Shown: positions 1 to 8,193, counted from the first letter of the stretch. The stretch is DNA of 64,000 nucleotides from Planctomycetota bacterium (GCA_019636195.1 JAHBYA010000002.1:206311-270310); one strand, 5' to 3'. Program-made: numbers and translations. The notes: generated by a model from the sequence alone, not told the origin.

Positions 1-679
1 CAAGGGCCTTGACCGCAAGTTCCGCCATCTTCTGGTCTTCCTTGGAAAGCTTGAAGTCGCGGTTTTTCTTCTTTTCCTTGGCCTTCTTGGCGCCCTTTTC
101 CTCGGTGCCCCAGCGCTTGATCGGCACTTTCTTGCCGTCGGCATCCTTCTCAAAGCGGTTCTTGGGGTTGTCGAGCTTGCGGTCCTTGGCTTCCCAGGCG
201 CTGATGTAGTACGCCTCAATCGCGCAAAGCACACAGGCGTCTTCGTAGGTCATGCTGGGCACGTTGCCTTGCAGGCTGTCAATCGCGCCTTCCTTGCGGT
301 AGTTCTTGCGCAGCCAGTTCATGGCCTTTTCGACTTCCGGTTCATCGTGAAAGACGCCCGACTTGCACAGCGCCTGCACGGGAAACGCGGTGCGGCCAAT
401 GCGGTACTGGTGGGGCTCGCCCGCGCCGTACAGCGGCGCCTCTTTCATCTGGCCGAAGATGGCGGGGTCTTCTTTTTTGTCGATGCCCTGCAGCTTCTTC
501 AGGGCTTCGCAGCCTTTATCGACCGCTTCTTCGACCTGCTCTTCGAAGCTCTTGCCGAAAACTTCTTCGCGCTTCTTTTTGGCGTCAGCGTCATCGTCCT
601 TCTTTTGGGCGACGCTTGGCGACATCCAGGCAAAGAGCACGAGCCCCGCGAGCGAGGCATAAATCAAAGACTTGCGCAT
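1..679 (-). CDS. Secreted toroid-like protein (prenyltransferase/squalene-cyclase repeat type), truncated by window edge
   Basis: The reading frame starts at ATG 679 and is still open at base 1, so at least 226 residues are visible and the C-terminus is missing. The start is preceded by GGGGAGTGAT. Residues 1-23 form a signal peptide with a cleavage site after SVA, followed by a Lys/Asp-rich linker. From about residue 60 the pattern RIGRTAF..ALCKSGV.....EVEKAMNWLRKN followed by YEDACVLCAIEAYY looks like the paired helices of an alpha/alpha toroid, as in prenyltransferase/squalene-oxidase repeat proteins that planctomycetes secrete in many copies. No catalytic residues are visible, so an enzymatic role cannot be claimed; a structural or binding role is equally possible. 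The 155 bases upstream (680-834) hold no gene and presumably carry its promoter. Confidence 0.6.
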   Translation of the reverse strand, partial: MRKSLIYASLAGLVLFAWMSPSVAQKKDDDADAKKKREEVFGKSFEEQVEEAVDKGCEALKKLQGIDKKEDPAIFGQMKEAPLYGAGEPHQYRIGRTAFPVQALCKSGVFHDEPEVEKAMNWLRKNYRKEGAIDSLQGNVPSMTYEDACVLCAIEAYYISAWEAKDRKLDNPKNRFEKDADGKKVPIKRWGTEEKGAKKAKEKKKNRDFKLSKEDQKMAELAVKAL

Positions 680-834
680 GTATCACTCCCCGATTGCCCG
701 ATTGGCCCAGCCGGTACAAGGGTACCAGCCCTGAGGGCAAATTCTTCAAAAAAAGGCGTCAGAAGCAAAGTGGACCGGGTACGCAAACCCTTACGGCAAA
801 AGCCCCATATACGGCTCTGCCCCTCTTGCACACT

Positions 835-1590
835 CTAGCGCAGGCTGGTCATGTGCCGCCCGCCGTCAACCTTCATGCACTCGCCCGTGATCCAGCCGGC
901 GTCGTCTGACGCCAGAAAGGCGATCGCACCTGCCACGTCGGATGGCTCGCCGGGACGACCCAGCGGGTGGGTCTGCTTGGCCCGCTCCAGAAACGCGTCG
1001 TAGTCCGGCACGGCGTTCGTCACACGGTGCAGCTCGCTTCGCACCACGCCCGGCTCAATGGCGTTGACCCGTATGCCGAAGGGCGCCAGCTCAAGGGCCA
1101 TAGTCTGGGTCATCATGCTTACAGCCGCCTTGCTGGCGCAATATGCCAGCAGATTTCCATACGGGCGGGTGCCCGTGACGCTGGAAATGTTGACGATGTT
1201 GCCCTTGGTTTCCTTGAGTGCGGGCACTGCGGCTTGGGCCAGGTGATACACGCCATAGACGTTGGCCTGCATGATGCGGTCAAACTCGGCGGGCGGGGTG
1301 TCGGACACGCCGCCATTGCCGATGACACCGGCGCAGTTGACAAGGACGTCAAGGCGGCCGTGGCGCTTCAGGGTCTCGCTGACCATGCGAGCGCAGTCGT
1401 CGCGGCTGGTCACGTCCCCCACCACATAGCTCGCCCGGGAACCAAGTGCGGTGCAAGCCGCCTTGAGTCTGTCTTCACGGCGGCCGGTAATGACCAGGTT
1501 GGCGCCTTCGTCCGCGAAGCGCGTGGCTGCCCCCAGCCCGATACCGGTGCCGCCGCCGGAGACGAGAACGGTCTTGCCCGAAAAACGCAT
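835..1590 (-). CDS. SDR-family NAD(P)-dependent oxidoreductase
   Basis: 251-residue classical short-chain dehydrogenase. Visible motifs are the Rossmann TGxxxGxG-type turn SGGGTGIG at residues 11-18, NCAG at 85-88, catalytic Ser137 and the YxxxK pair Tyr150/Lys154, and a C-terminal ITGECMKVDGG that is typical of the 3-oxoacyl-ACP reductase/glucose dehydrogenase branch. Substrate cannot be deduced. An ATG at 1590 with AGGAATC upstream is the start. It is the last gene of a three-gene minus-strand run (ABM-domain protein 2418-2119, parvulin 2109-1600, this gene) with about 10 bp between members. Confidence 0.9.
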   Translation of the reverse strand: MRFSGKTVLVSGGGTGIGLGAATRFADEGANLVITGRREDRLKAACTALGSRASYVVGDVTSRDDCARMVSETLKRHGRLDVLVNCAGVIGNGGVSDTPPAEFDRIMQANVYGVYHLAQAAVPALKETKGNIVNISSVTGTRPYGNLLAYCASKAAVSMMTQTMALELAPFGIRVNAIEPGVVRSELHRVTNAVPDYDAFLERAKQTHPLGRPGEPSDVAGAIAFLASDDAGWITGECMKVDGGRHMTSLR

Positions 1591-1599
1591 GATTGATTC

Positions 1600-2109
1600 C
1601 TATCGCTCACGCCGGATCAGGTGGTATCCGAAGCTTGACTCAATGTAGCGTGCCTTGCCGACCTTGGTTTCCAGCCCGCACTTGTTGAAGGCCTCGTCCA
1701 GCCCGCTGCCGAAAGGTTTGCAGGTGTATTCGTTGTGCGGCGCACTGTCTTCGTTGTACTCAGCTTGCAACTTCTTCCAGTTGGCGGCGGTCGGGTCGTT
1801 GCGGTAGCGGTGCCACAGTTCTTCGACCAGCTTCTTCGCCTGCTCCTGGGTGCGGTTGGGGTCTTTGGGCGCGCTGCGCGGGTTCTTGCCCTTCCATGAG
1901 ATCAGGATGTGCGTGACCGTGGCTTCGGTGGCCGGCTTGTCGGCCTTTCCCCAACTGTCGTCGTACGGGTCGTTGAAGTCAACCTTGTTCGGCACCGTGG
2001 TGGGCGTGCCTTCCGGTTTGTTGAACACGATTGCGCCAAGCGCCGCGCCCAGGATTGCCGCCACAATGATCAGCGCCAAATAGTTGATGTCCTTCTTCTT
2101 CTGCGCCAC
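1600..2109 (-). CDS. Membrane-anchored parvulin-type peptidyl-prolyl isomerase (PpiC/rotamase)
   Basis: 169 residues starting at GTG 2109, with GAGGAC as ribosome-binding site. Residues 10-28 are a single transmembrane anchor, so the rest should lie outside the cytoplasmic membrane. From residue 66 the parvulin fold is recognisable: VTHILISWKG near its start, a charged helix with EQAKKLVEEL, and the closing ESSFGYHLIRRE, which is the signature end of PpiC domains. The middle of the domain is short and contains two Cys (TCKPFG, NKCGLE) that could form a disulfide. Likely role is folding or maturation of exported proteins. It sits between an ABM-domain gene and an SDR gene in the same transcription unit, which does not suggest a specific client. 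Confidence 0.85.
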   Translation of the reverse strand: MAQKKKDINYLALIIVAAILGAALGAIVFNKPEGTPTTVPNKVDFNDPYDDSWGKADKPATEATVTHILISWKGKNPRSAPKDPNRTQEQAKKLVEELWHRYRNDPTAANWKKLQAEYNEDSAPHNEYTCKPFGSGLDEAFNKCGLETKVGKARYIESSFGYHLIRRER

Positions 2110-2118
2110 GGTGCGTCC

Positions 2119-2418
2119 TCACTTCCAGGTGGTCTCAAACACTTCGTAGATTTCCAGCTTCGGGTGGGCGTTGAACATGCCCTCATGCCGGCGCGCGTGG
2201 CCCTGCCTGAAGGCATCCGACTTTGTCCACGCCTCAAAGTCCGCCATGCTGCGCCATCGGGTCATGGTCGCGTACACGCCGTCGCCCACGGGCTTGAGCA
2301 CGTCCTGGCACAGAAAGCCCGGCATGGTGTCCACCAGCCGCGCCCGGTCTTTGAATGCCTGCTCAAAGTCGGCTTCTCGCCCGGGCGTAACGGAAAAACG
2401 GTTCATCACAATGATCAT
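2119..2418 (-). CDS. ABM-domain (antibiotic biosynthesis monooxygenase-like) small protein
   Basis: 99 residues from ATG 2418. A longer open frame reaches upstream to 2835 but it overlaps the divergent cupin gene, and the domain begins exactly at MIIVMNRFSV, so the short start is preferred. The ferredoxin-like beta-alpha-beta pattern is typical of the ABM superfamily: NRFSVTPGREADFEQAF, then MPGFLCQDVL, then TRWRSMADFEAWTKSDAF and a His/Arg-rich helix. Members include cofactor-free monooxygenases, heme-degrading IsdG/HmoB-type proteins and many of unknown function. The long-chain 'heme oxygenase-like' variety commonly ends in IYEVFE as here. No substrate is proposed. It is the first gene of a minus-strand run and is divergent from the cupin gene at 2452. 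Confidence 0.85.
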   Translation of the reverse strand: MIIVMNRFSVTPGREADFEQAFKDRARLVDTMPGFLCQDVLKPVGDGVYATMTRWRSMADFEAWTKSDAFRQGHARRHEGMFNAHPKLEIYEVFETTWK

Positions 2419-2451
2419 GGCAAGCCTCGTCGGGGCCGCTACATTAGCGGC

Positions 2452-2781
2452 ATGCACGACGCAATCCAGATTCGGGTTGAAGAACGTGAGTGGCGCGAAT
2501 TCAGCGACGCCCCCGGCGTCAGCTACAAGACCCTGCGCAAGCACGACAACGGCGGCCTTACGCTGCTGCTGCGCTTTGCCCCGGGCGCACGTTACCACAC
2601 GCACAAGCACCCCGGCGGCGAAGAGTACTACGTGCTGGACGGCGAGTTGAACGACCTTGGCAAAGCCTGGCCTGCCGGCAGCTACATCTGGCACCCGCCG
2701 GGCAGCGTGCACCGGCCAGCCAGCACGTCCGGCTGTGTCGTGCTGGTGATTCTGCCGCAGGCCGTTGAGCTGATGGGCTGA
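2452..2781 (+). CDS. Single-domain cupin protein (ChrR-like cupin)
   Basis: 109 residues from ATG 2452. The conserved double-stranded beta-helix motifs are visible: motif 1 as HTHKHPGGEEYYVLDGEL (two His and a Glu that would bind a metal) and motif 2 as AGSYIWHPPGSVHRP with a further His. This arrangement matches the cupin domain of the anti-sigma factor ChrR and stand-alone relatives. No sigma factor or zinc-finger anti-sigma domain is present nearby, so a regulatory role is not supported; a small metal-dependent enzyme or binding protein is equally likely. The gene is divergent from the ABM-domain gene, with 33 bp between the start codons. Confidence 0.85.
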   Translation: MHDAIQIRVEEREWREFSDAPGVSYKTLRKHDNGGLTLLLRFAPGARYHTHKHPGGEEYYVLDGELNDLGKAWPAGSYIWHPPGSVHRPASTSGCVVLVILPQAVELMG

Positions 2782-2816
2782 CTTTCGCATCCCGCCGGAA
2801 TTCCTAAACATGCGGC

Positions 2817-3581
2817 ATGAGCAACGCGCAGGCATACGTCGCGGCTGGGCTGGTCGGATTGGCAGCGCTGATCCTGCTGGTGGCGTGGCTGACAGCCGAC
2901 CCCGCGGAGCCTGACCTGCAACCCGGCAAGCAGGCCTTTGACCGCGCGCTTGCGCAGGCTTACGTCGATGCCGGTTGCTGGCAGTGCCACAGCATCCAGA
3001 CCCTGCGCGAAGAGTTGGCTGAGAATTTCGGCAGGCCCGCGGCCGGCGAGTTGCCGCTGGGGCCGGACCTGTCGGGCATTGCGACGCAGTATCACCCGGA
3101 CTGGCACGTCGCGCACTTTGCAGTGCCTGATCAGGTCGTGCACGGCAGCCAGATGCCCGCCCAACGCCACCTGTTTGAAGGCGACAAGCTCAATGAACTT
3201 GGCCGCAACGTCGTCAAGTTTCTGATGACACTGGACGCCCCGGGCACCCTGCGCAAACCGTGGCCCACCGGAGACCACAAGGCGCCCGTCGGCAATGCCG
3301 AAAGCGGCAGGGCGCTGTTTGCCCAGCATTGCGCCGGCTGCCACGGCGACGCCGGCCTTGGCGAAGGCCCAGCCGCGCACTGGTTTGTCGGCACGCGGCC
3401 GCCCGCAAAACTTGCGCAAGGTGAAGCCTACCGGCTTGGCAACAATCCTGGTGACAGTGTGTACGCCACGCTCACGAACGGGTTGCCCGGCACGGGCATG
3501 CCCAGCTTTCACGAACTGTCAGACCAGCAGCGTGCCAACCTGACCGAGCATGTGCTGGAACTGCTGGGCAAACGGGAGTAG
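2817..3581 (+). CDS. Membrane-anchored diheme cytochrome c with CcoO-like and CcoP-like halves
   Basis: 254 residues from ATG 2817. Residues 7-25 form one transmembrane anchor. The first heme site is CWQCH (Cys54, Cys57, His58), followed by GPDLSGIATQYHPDWHVAHF and a likely Met ligand in SQMP (Met113). That block closely parallels the periplasmic domain of CcoO/FixO, the monoheme subunit of cbb3 oxidase. The second site is CAGCH (Cys172, Cys175, His176) with GMPSF (Met228), the generic class I cytochrome fold found in CcoP/FixP. No CcoN or other oxidase subunit lies beside it, so it may be an electron carrier or a detached subunit. An alternative ATG at 2810 is in another frame. Confidence 0.85.
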   Translation: MSNAQAYVAAGLVGLAALILLVAWLTADPAEPDLQPGKQAFDRALAQAYVDAGCWQCHSIQTLREELAENFGRPAAGELPLGPDLSGIATQYHPDWHVAHFAVPDQVVHGSQMPAQRHLFEGDKLNELGRNVVKFLMTLDAPGTLRKPWPTGDHKAPVGNAESGRALFAQHCAGCHGDAGLGEGPAAHWFVGTRPPAKLAQGEAYRLGNNPGDSVYATLTNGLPGTGMPSFHELSDQQRANLTEHVLELLGKRE

Positions 3582-3653
3582 CACGGTTGCTTGACCTCCG
3601 ATCCTCGGCCTCCACACTCTGGCCTCTGAGCCCTGTCCTCATAAGATGCGCCC

Positions 3654-4121
3654 ATGACCCTTTTCAACGCAACTTACAAGATTCGTTTCAGCGACGTGGA
3701 CCACGCGGGCATTCTGTACTACCCGCGCTTTCTGCACTACTTTCACTGCTGCTTTGAAGACTTCTTTGAGCGCGGCCTGGGCGTGCCCTACAACCACCTC
3801 CTGGATGTTGAACGCATCGGCTTTCCCACCGTCCACATGGAAGTGGATTACCTCAAGCCGCTGCGCTTCGGCGACCACGTCGAGATCAGCCTAGGTATCC
3901 AGAAGATCGGCAAGACAAGCGTCACGTGGCTCTACACCGGCGACACCAGCCGCGAAAACAAGAAAGTCCGCTGCGTCGAGGCTGAGCTGGTAACCGTCTG
4001 CATCAACATGGACAGCTTTCAGGGCATGCCGCTGCCGCACAAGTACCACGAGGCATTTCAAAAGTGGCTGGTCCCCGACAGCCACCGCACCGGCCTGTAC
4101 AAGGCGGTCAAGCCGCAATAG
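3654..4121 (+). CDS. Hotdog-fold acyl-CoA thioesterase (4-hydroxybenzoyl-CoA thioesterase family)
   Basis: 155 residues from ATG 3654. The start of the fold shows the family hallmark RFSDVDHAGILYYPRF, with the Asp of DVDHAG in the position of the catalytic Asp of 4-hydroxybenzoyl-CoA thioesterase. A central EVDYLKPLRFGD strand follows. It would hydrolyse an acyl- or aroyl-CoA in the cytoplasm. It is the first gene of the + strand island that continues with a benzoate-CoA-ligase-type enzyme 8 bp downstream. A thioesterase beside such a ligase usually rescues CoA from dead-end aroyl-CoA esters, so this placement supports an aromatic or alicyclic acid pathway. Confidence 0.88.
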   Translation: MTLFNATYKIRFSDVDHAGILYYPRFLHYFHCCFEDFFERGLGVPYNHLLDVERIGFPTVHMEVDYLKPLRFGDHVEISLGIQKIGKTSVTWLYTGDTSRENKKVRCVEAELVTVCINMDSFQGMPLPHKYHEAFQKWLVPDSHRTGLYKAVKPQ

Positions 4122-4129
4122 GCAGAGCA

Positions 4130-5782
4130 ATGGTGGACCACACTCCGACCTTTCCCGAAGCCTTCAACATGGCCGACTACTTCGTGTTTTCAAACATCGA
4201 AGCGGGCCGTGCGGACAAGGTTGCGATCATCTTTGAAGACCAGCGCATCACGTACAGGCAGGTCGCCGACAACGTAATGAAGGTCGCGCGGCGGCTGGTG
4301 GATGAAGGCCTGCTGCCCGAGCAGCGCGTGCTGGTGTGCATGCAGGACCGGCCCGAGTTTGTCTATGCCTGGTTCGGCGCGATCAAGGCCGGGGCGACCG
4401 TCACCCAGGTCAACCCGCTGCTGCCTGCCGAAGACTACGAGTACTACCTGAACTACGTGAAGCCCCAGTTTGCCTTTGTCGATGAAGCAAGCATCGCCAA
4501 CTTTGACACGGCATTGCGCAAGACACGCCACTGCAACGTCAACGACTTCCGCGACAACGTGATCGTCGCCGGCCGCGCGCGCCTTGATGCGCCGCGCAAG
4601 GTCTGTTTCGAGCATGACAACGCGCCGCCCGCCGATAGTTACGAACCCGACAGCCACCAGAGTTTCGACTTCTGGCTGAATCTGCCGTGCGACAAAGCCA
4701 GCCAGCCGTGGCCCACGCGCAAAGACGACCCCGCCGTCTGGCTGTTCACCAGCGGCAGCACCGGCCAAAGCAAGGGCGCGGTGCACATGCACCATCACTT
4801 CGCGTTTAACACTGAGGTGTACGCCAAGGCCTTCATCGGGATGCGGCAGGACGACATCACGATTGCAGGCCCGCGACTGTTTTTCGGGTATGCGACCGGC
4901 ACCAATCTGATGTTTCCGTTTGCGGTGGGCGCGACGACTGTGCTGTTCAAGGAGCACCCGACGCCCGAAAAGCTGGCGGACTTGATTGCGCGGCACAAGT
5001 GTACCGTGTTCACGAGCGTGCCGACGCTGATCAACAAGTTCATCCAGTCGCCCTCATTGACGCGGGCGAGCCTCGGAAGCCTGGGCTTCATGTGGAGCGC
5101 CGGCGAAGCCCTGCCCGCCGAGCTTCACGCGCACTGGGACGAGATTTATGGCGTGCCGATCATCGACGGCATCGGCAGCGCCGAAAGCTTTCACATCTAC
5201 ATCTCCAATCGGCCCGGCGACGTCAAGCCCGGCAGCCTTGGGCGCCTCGTGCCCGGCTACACAGCGAAGCTGCTCGACGACAATGACCAGCCCGTGGCGC
5301 AAGGCGACGTCGGCACTCTATGGATTAAGGGCGACAGCGTCGCCACGCACTATCACGCCGCATACGACAAAAGCCGTGAACACCTGCGCGGCGGCTGGAT
5401 CGTGTCAGGCGACAAGTTCCGGCAGGATGCCGACGGCTACTGGTACTACGAAGGCCGCGGCGACGACCTGCTGAAGGTGGGCGGCATTTTCGTAAGTCCC
5501 CTCGAGGTCGAAAACTGCCTGATGCAGCACCCCGCCGTCAAGGAGTGCTGCGTGATCGGCAAAAGCGACGAAGCCGGCCTTACCAAACCGCTTGCACTGG
5601 TGGTAACAGGAGCCCGGAGCGCAAGCGACGGGTTGACGGAAGAACTCATCCGGCACTGCAAGTCAAAGATGGTCCACTACAAGGCCCCCCGCTGGATCAA
5701 GTTCGTCGATCAACCGCTACCCCGCAACGACCGAGACAAAATCGACCGCAAGCTGCTGCGCAAACAGTACGGGGCAACATGA
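4130..5782 (+). CDS. Benzoate-CoA ligase-family acyl-CoA synthetase
   Basis: 550 residues from ATG 4130; the open frame extends upstream to 4064 but that part overlaps the thioesterase. The ANL-superfamily P-loop TSGSTGQSKG is at residues 207-216. It is followed by AVHMHHHF and PRLFFGYATGTNLMFPF, a segment characteristic of the benzoate/4-hydroxybenzoate/2-aminobenzoate-CoA ligase branch. The C-terminal domain has the hinge YEGRGDDLLKVGG and the A10 lysine near residue 537 in DRDKIDRK. It would activate an aromatic or cyclic carboxylate to its CoA thioester with ATP. Around residues 492-501 the sequence TGARSASDG replaces the usual surface loop. This loop is encoded by a copy of a dispersed DNA repeat (see 5603-5632). 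The stop overlaps the next start (ATGA). Confidence 0.9.
   Translation: MVDHTPTFPEAFNMADYFVFSNIEAGRADKVAIIFEDQRITYRQVADNVMKVARRLVDEGLLPEQRVLVCMQDRPEFVYAWFGAIKAGATVTQVNPLLPAEDYEYYLNYVKPQFAFVDEASIANFDTALRKTRHCNVNDFRDNVIVAGRARLDAPRKVCFEHDNAPPADSYEPDSHQSFDFWLNLPCDKASQPWPTRKDDPAVWLFTSGSTGQSKGAVHMHHHFAFNTEVYAKAFIGMRQDDITIAGPRLFFGYATGTNLMFPFAVGATTVLFKEHPTPEKLADLIARHKCTVFTSVPTLINKFIQSPSLTRASLGSLGFMWSAGEALPAELHAHWDEIYGVPIIDGIGSAESFHIYISNRPGDVKPGSLGRLVPGYTAKLLDDNDQPVAQGDVGTLWIKGDSVATHYHAAYDKSREHLRGGWIVSGDKFRQDADGYWYYEGRGDDLLKVGGIFVSPLEVENCLMQHPAVKECCVIGKSDEAGLTKPLALVVTGARSASDGLTEELIRHCKSKMVHYKAPRWIKFVDQPLPRNDRDKIDRKLLRKQYGAT
5603..5632 (+). repeat. Copy of dispersed ~36-bp repeat inside the CoA-ligase coding sequence
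   Basis: Thirty bases here match 27 of 30 positions of the intergenic repeat at 36147-36176, in the same strand orientation. The shared core is AGCCCG.AGCGCAAGCGACGG. The copy is in frame and encodes the loop TGARSASDG of the ligase. It is the only copy of the three seen in this window that lies inside a gene. Confidence 0.75.
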
Positions 5783-6534
5783 ACCCAGCCTTCGCCCACA
5801 ACACCTGGCCCCAGATCAAGGCCGCCCTTGAAAGCGGCAGGCCCTGCGTTGCCATTCTGCCCTGCGGCGCGACCGAGGCTCACGGCCGGCACTTGCCATT
5901 AAACACCGACAACATCATCAGCGAAGGCATGGCCCACTACGCCCTGCCTGCGCTTGACGAAGCCGGCATTCACGCGTTCATTCTGCCGACGCTGGCGTAC
6001 GCGCCAGCCGACTATGCCGGCGGCTTTGCCGGCACCATCAGCATCAGCCAGGCCGCCGCCAAAGCCGTGTTGACCGACATCGGCCGCAGCCTGCACGCAC
6101 AGGGCTTTGCCTGCCTTGCCATCGCAAACAGCCACTTCGACCCCGCCAACGTGACCATGCTGCGCGAAGCGGCCGACGAGTTGCGCGCCCTTGGCTTGAA
6201 GGTCGCCTTTCCCGACTTCACGCGCCGCAAGCTGGCGCAGACGTTGACCGACGAGTTCAAGTCCGGCGCCTGCCACGCCGGCCAGTTTGAAACCAGCCTT
6301 GTGATGTCGTCACGCCCCGAACTGGTTGACGAGCAACAACGACAAGCCAGCAACGACAACCCCAACAGCCTGACCGAAGCCTTTGCCAAAGGCGCCAAGA
6401 CCTTTGAGCAGGCGGGCGGCCCCGACGCCTACTTCGGGTTTCCACGGCAAGCAACACCCGAAGAAGGCAACCAAACATACGAAGCCATGGCAGGCGCGCT
6501 GGTGCAGTCGATCACCGAAGCCGTTGCAGGCTAG
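5779..6534 (+). CDS. Creatininase-family metal-dependent hydrolase
   Basis: 251 residues from ATG 5779, overlapping the ligase stop by four bases. Family motifs are visible: ILPCGATEAHGRHLPLNTDN, with the Glu/His/Asp metal ligands; NSHFDPAN in the position of the usual NGHGGN; and CHAGQFETSLVM in the position of HAGxxETS. Creatininase-fold enzymes hydrolyse cyclic or linear amides, and some act in cofactor maturation (MftE type). Here translational coupling to the aroyl-CoA ligase suggests it acts on a pathway intermediate, possibly a ring or amide opening. The altered NSHFDPAN motif means substrate cannot be transferred from characterised members. Confidence 0.85.
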   Translation: MNPAFAHNTWPQIKAALESGRPCVAILPCGATEAHGRHLPLNTDNIISEGMAHYALPALDEAGIHAFILPTLAYAPADYAGGFAGTISISQAAAKAVLTDIGRSLHAQGFACLAIANSHFDPANVTMLREAADELRALGLKVAFPDFTRRKLAQTLTDEFKSGACHAGQFETSLVMSSRPELVDEQQRQASNDNPNSLTEAFAKGAKTFEQAGGPDAYFGFPRQATPEEGNQTYEAMAGALVQSITEAVAG

Positions 6535-6839
6535 CGGGCATCGCTGGGCTGCGGCGGCAAGCTGCCGTAGGGCACGGGCTGGCGCTGGATCTTAGGTTGC
6601 GGCAAGCGCGGCCTCAGCATCGGGCGGTTCAGCGGGCGACGATGCGCCGGGTGCGCACGCCCCGGCAGAAACGACACCAACAGCACAGCAATAACGAAAC
6701 CTGCGGCAACGGAAACGACGAGGGCAACCCAAGCCGAATCCGCGTAGCCCTTGCGGCGCATCCAGCCCATGCACGCCCAGCCGATCAAGACATTCAGAAC
6801 GAACAGCACCCCATAGGCAATGATCTCGAAGTGTTCCAT
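6531..6839 (-). CDS. Small membrane protein with basic proline-rich tail, unknown function
   Basis: 102 residues on the minus strand from ATG 6839, with GGGGGAG just upstream. Upstream in-frame codons extend the frame to 7055 without domain support. Two predicted transmembrane helices (about residues 4-24 and 33-53) are separated by a short MRRKGYADS loop. The tail is rich in Pro and Arg and probably disordered. No family is recognised. It is convergent with the creatininase gene, overlapping its stop by four bases, and interrupts an otherwise + strand catabolic cluster. It could therefore be unrelated to the pathway. Confidence 0.6.
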   Translation of the reverse strand: MEHFEIIAYGVLFVLNVLIGWACMGWMRRKGYADSAWVALVVSVAAGFVIAVLLVSFLPGRAHPAHRRPLNRPMLRPRLPQPKIQRQPVPYGSLPPQPSDAR

Positions 6840-7024
6840 GGCTCCCCCGCTTTCCGCCCAGCCGTGTACCCGATGGGAAGTGGATACCCCGCAAGTTGCG
6901 TGACGTCGCTTACACAGCGGGGTCCCGTTTGGAATGCCGTGCCTGCAAACCCCGGTTGCCGCGAGGGTTGCGATAGCTATCCTTTTCGCTGCCCTGAGTG
7001 ACATTCGAAACCTAAAGTGTTTGC

Positions 7025-7792
7025 ATGGCCAAGGGAGTGATCGTAACCGGCGCATCGCGCGGCATTGGCCGCGCCATCGCCCTTGACCTCGCCCAACGCG
7101 GATTTGACCTTCTGCTCGTCGCCCGCCACGAAGAGAAACTGCTGGCTGTGCGCGACGAGTGCATCGAGGCGGGCGTGAAGGCCGCCGCCTGCATTGTTGA
7201 CATCACCGGCGCGGAAGCCGGCCCGGCTGTTCGCGACGCGTGCCTTGAGTTCATTGGCCCGCCGTGGGGGCTGGTTAACAACGCGGGCATGAGTGAAAGC
7301 GCGCCGCTGGCCAAGACCGACGACGAACTGATTGATCGCCATATGCAGCTCAATTTCCGCGCGCCGATGCGCCTGATGCGCGCGGTTGTGCCGCGCATGG
7401 TCGAGAACATGGGCGGCCGGGTGGTCAACGTGCTCAGCACCGCCGCGCTGGCCGGCTACCCCTACGTCAGCGCCTACACAGCCAGTAAGCACGCGCTGCT
7501 GGGTGCAACGCGCAGCTTGGCGCGCGAGTTTGCGGCCAAGGCCGTGACATTCAATGCCGTGTGCCCCGGCTACGTGAACACCGAAATGTTTGCGCAGACC
7601 ATCGCCAACATCGCCGCCCGGACTGGTCTGGACGAAGTGCACGCCGAGGAAAAGCTGAAAGCGATGAGCCCGCAGCAGCGCGTGTTTGAACCGGAGGAAG
7701 TTTCGCACGCCGTGGCGTTTCTGCTCAGCGAAGGCGCATTCGGCATCACAGGCCAGGCACTCAGTATCGACGGCGGGGAGATTGAGCATTGA
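7025..7792 (+). CDS. SDR-family oxidoreductase (3-oxoacyl reductase / 3-hydroxyacyl-CoA dehydrogenase type)
   Basis: 255 residues from ATG 7025. It has TGASRGIG (residues 8-15), NNAG (85-88), catalytic Ser138 and Tyr151-x3-Lys155, and a closing ITGQALSIDGG. In the setting of an enoyl-CoA hydratase and an acyl-CoA dehydrogenase it most likely oxidises a 3-hydroxyacyl-CoA or cyclic alcohol intermediate. The stop codon overlaps the start of the RidA gene, so the two are translationally coupled. Compared with the SDR at 835-1590, it shares only family motifs. Confidence 0.88.
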   Translation: MAKGVIVTGASRGIGRAIALDLAQRGFDLLLVARHEEKLLAVRDECIEAGVKAAACIVDITGAEAGPAVRDACLEFIGPPWGLVNNAGMSESAPLAKTDDELIDRHMQLNFRAPMRLMRAVVPRMVENMGGRVVNVLSTAALAGYPYVSAYTASKHALLGATRSLAREFAAKAVTFNAVCPGYVNTEMFAQTIANIAARTGLDEVHAEEKLKAMSPQQRVFEPEEVSHAVAFLLSEGAFGITGQALSIDGGEIEH

Positions 7793-8193
7793 ACGGGTCG
7801 GTCACGATACTCCCTGACGGCTGGAAGCGCCCCAAAGGCTACGCCAATGCGATCATCATGCCGCGCGGGCGCCTGCTGTTCATCGCGGGGCAGGTGGGCT
7901 GGGACGTGCACGAGCGCATGGTCAGCGAAGACTTTGTGGCCCAGTTCAAGCAGGCGCTGTTGAACGTGCGCACATGCGTTGAAGCCGCGGGCAGTCGCGT
8001 GGACTGCATCGGTCGTATCACACTGTATGTGACAGACAAGCAGGAGTACGCCGCCAGCCTGAAAGGCGTTGGCGAAGCGTGGCGCGAGATCATGGGCCGG
8101 CACTATCCCGCGATGGCGCTGCTTGAAGTCAAAGGCCTGCTTGAGCAAGGCGCGAAAGTAGAAGTCGAAGCGGATGCCGTCGTGCCGGAGTGA
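7789..8193 (+). CDS. RidA-family (YjgF/Rid) enamine/imine deaminase-like protein
   Basis: 134 residues beginning at TTG 7789, which overlaps the SDR stop (TTGA). A GGCGGGGAG stretch eight bases upstream supports this start, and no other start fits the domain. The Rid fold is recognised by GRLLFIAGQVGWD, FKQALLNVRTCVEAAGS, the RITLYVTDKQEYA segment and the closing HYPAMALLEVKGLLEQGAKVEVEADAV. The archetypal RidA catalytic Arg in RNPEA-type motifs is not preserved here: RVDCIGRITLYV carries Arg, but the later region reads LLEQGAKVEVEA. A role in deaminating an enamine intermediate fits a pathway that starts from an amino-substituted aroyl-CoA, but this is inference. Confidence 0.85.
   Translation: MNGSVTILPDGWKRPKGYANAIIMPRGRLLFIAGQVGWDVHERMVSEDFVAQFKQALLNVRTCVEAAGSRVDCIGRITLYVTDKQEYAASLKGVGEAWREIMGRHYPAMALLEVKGLLEQGAKVEVEADAVVPE

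Noticed and set aside
2419..2835. Upstream extension of the ABM-domain gene to 2835
   Set aside because: It would overlap the well-supported cupin gene, and the ABM domain begins exactly at ATG 2418.
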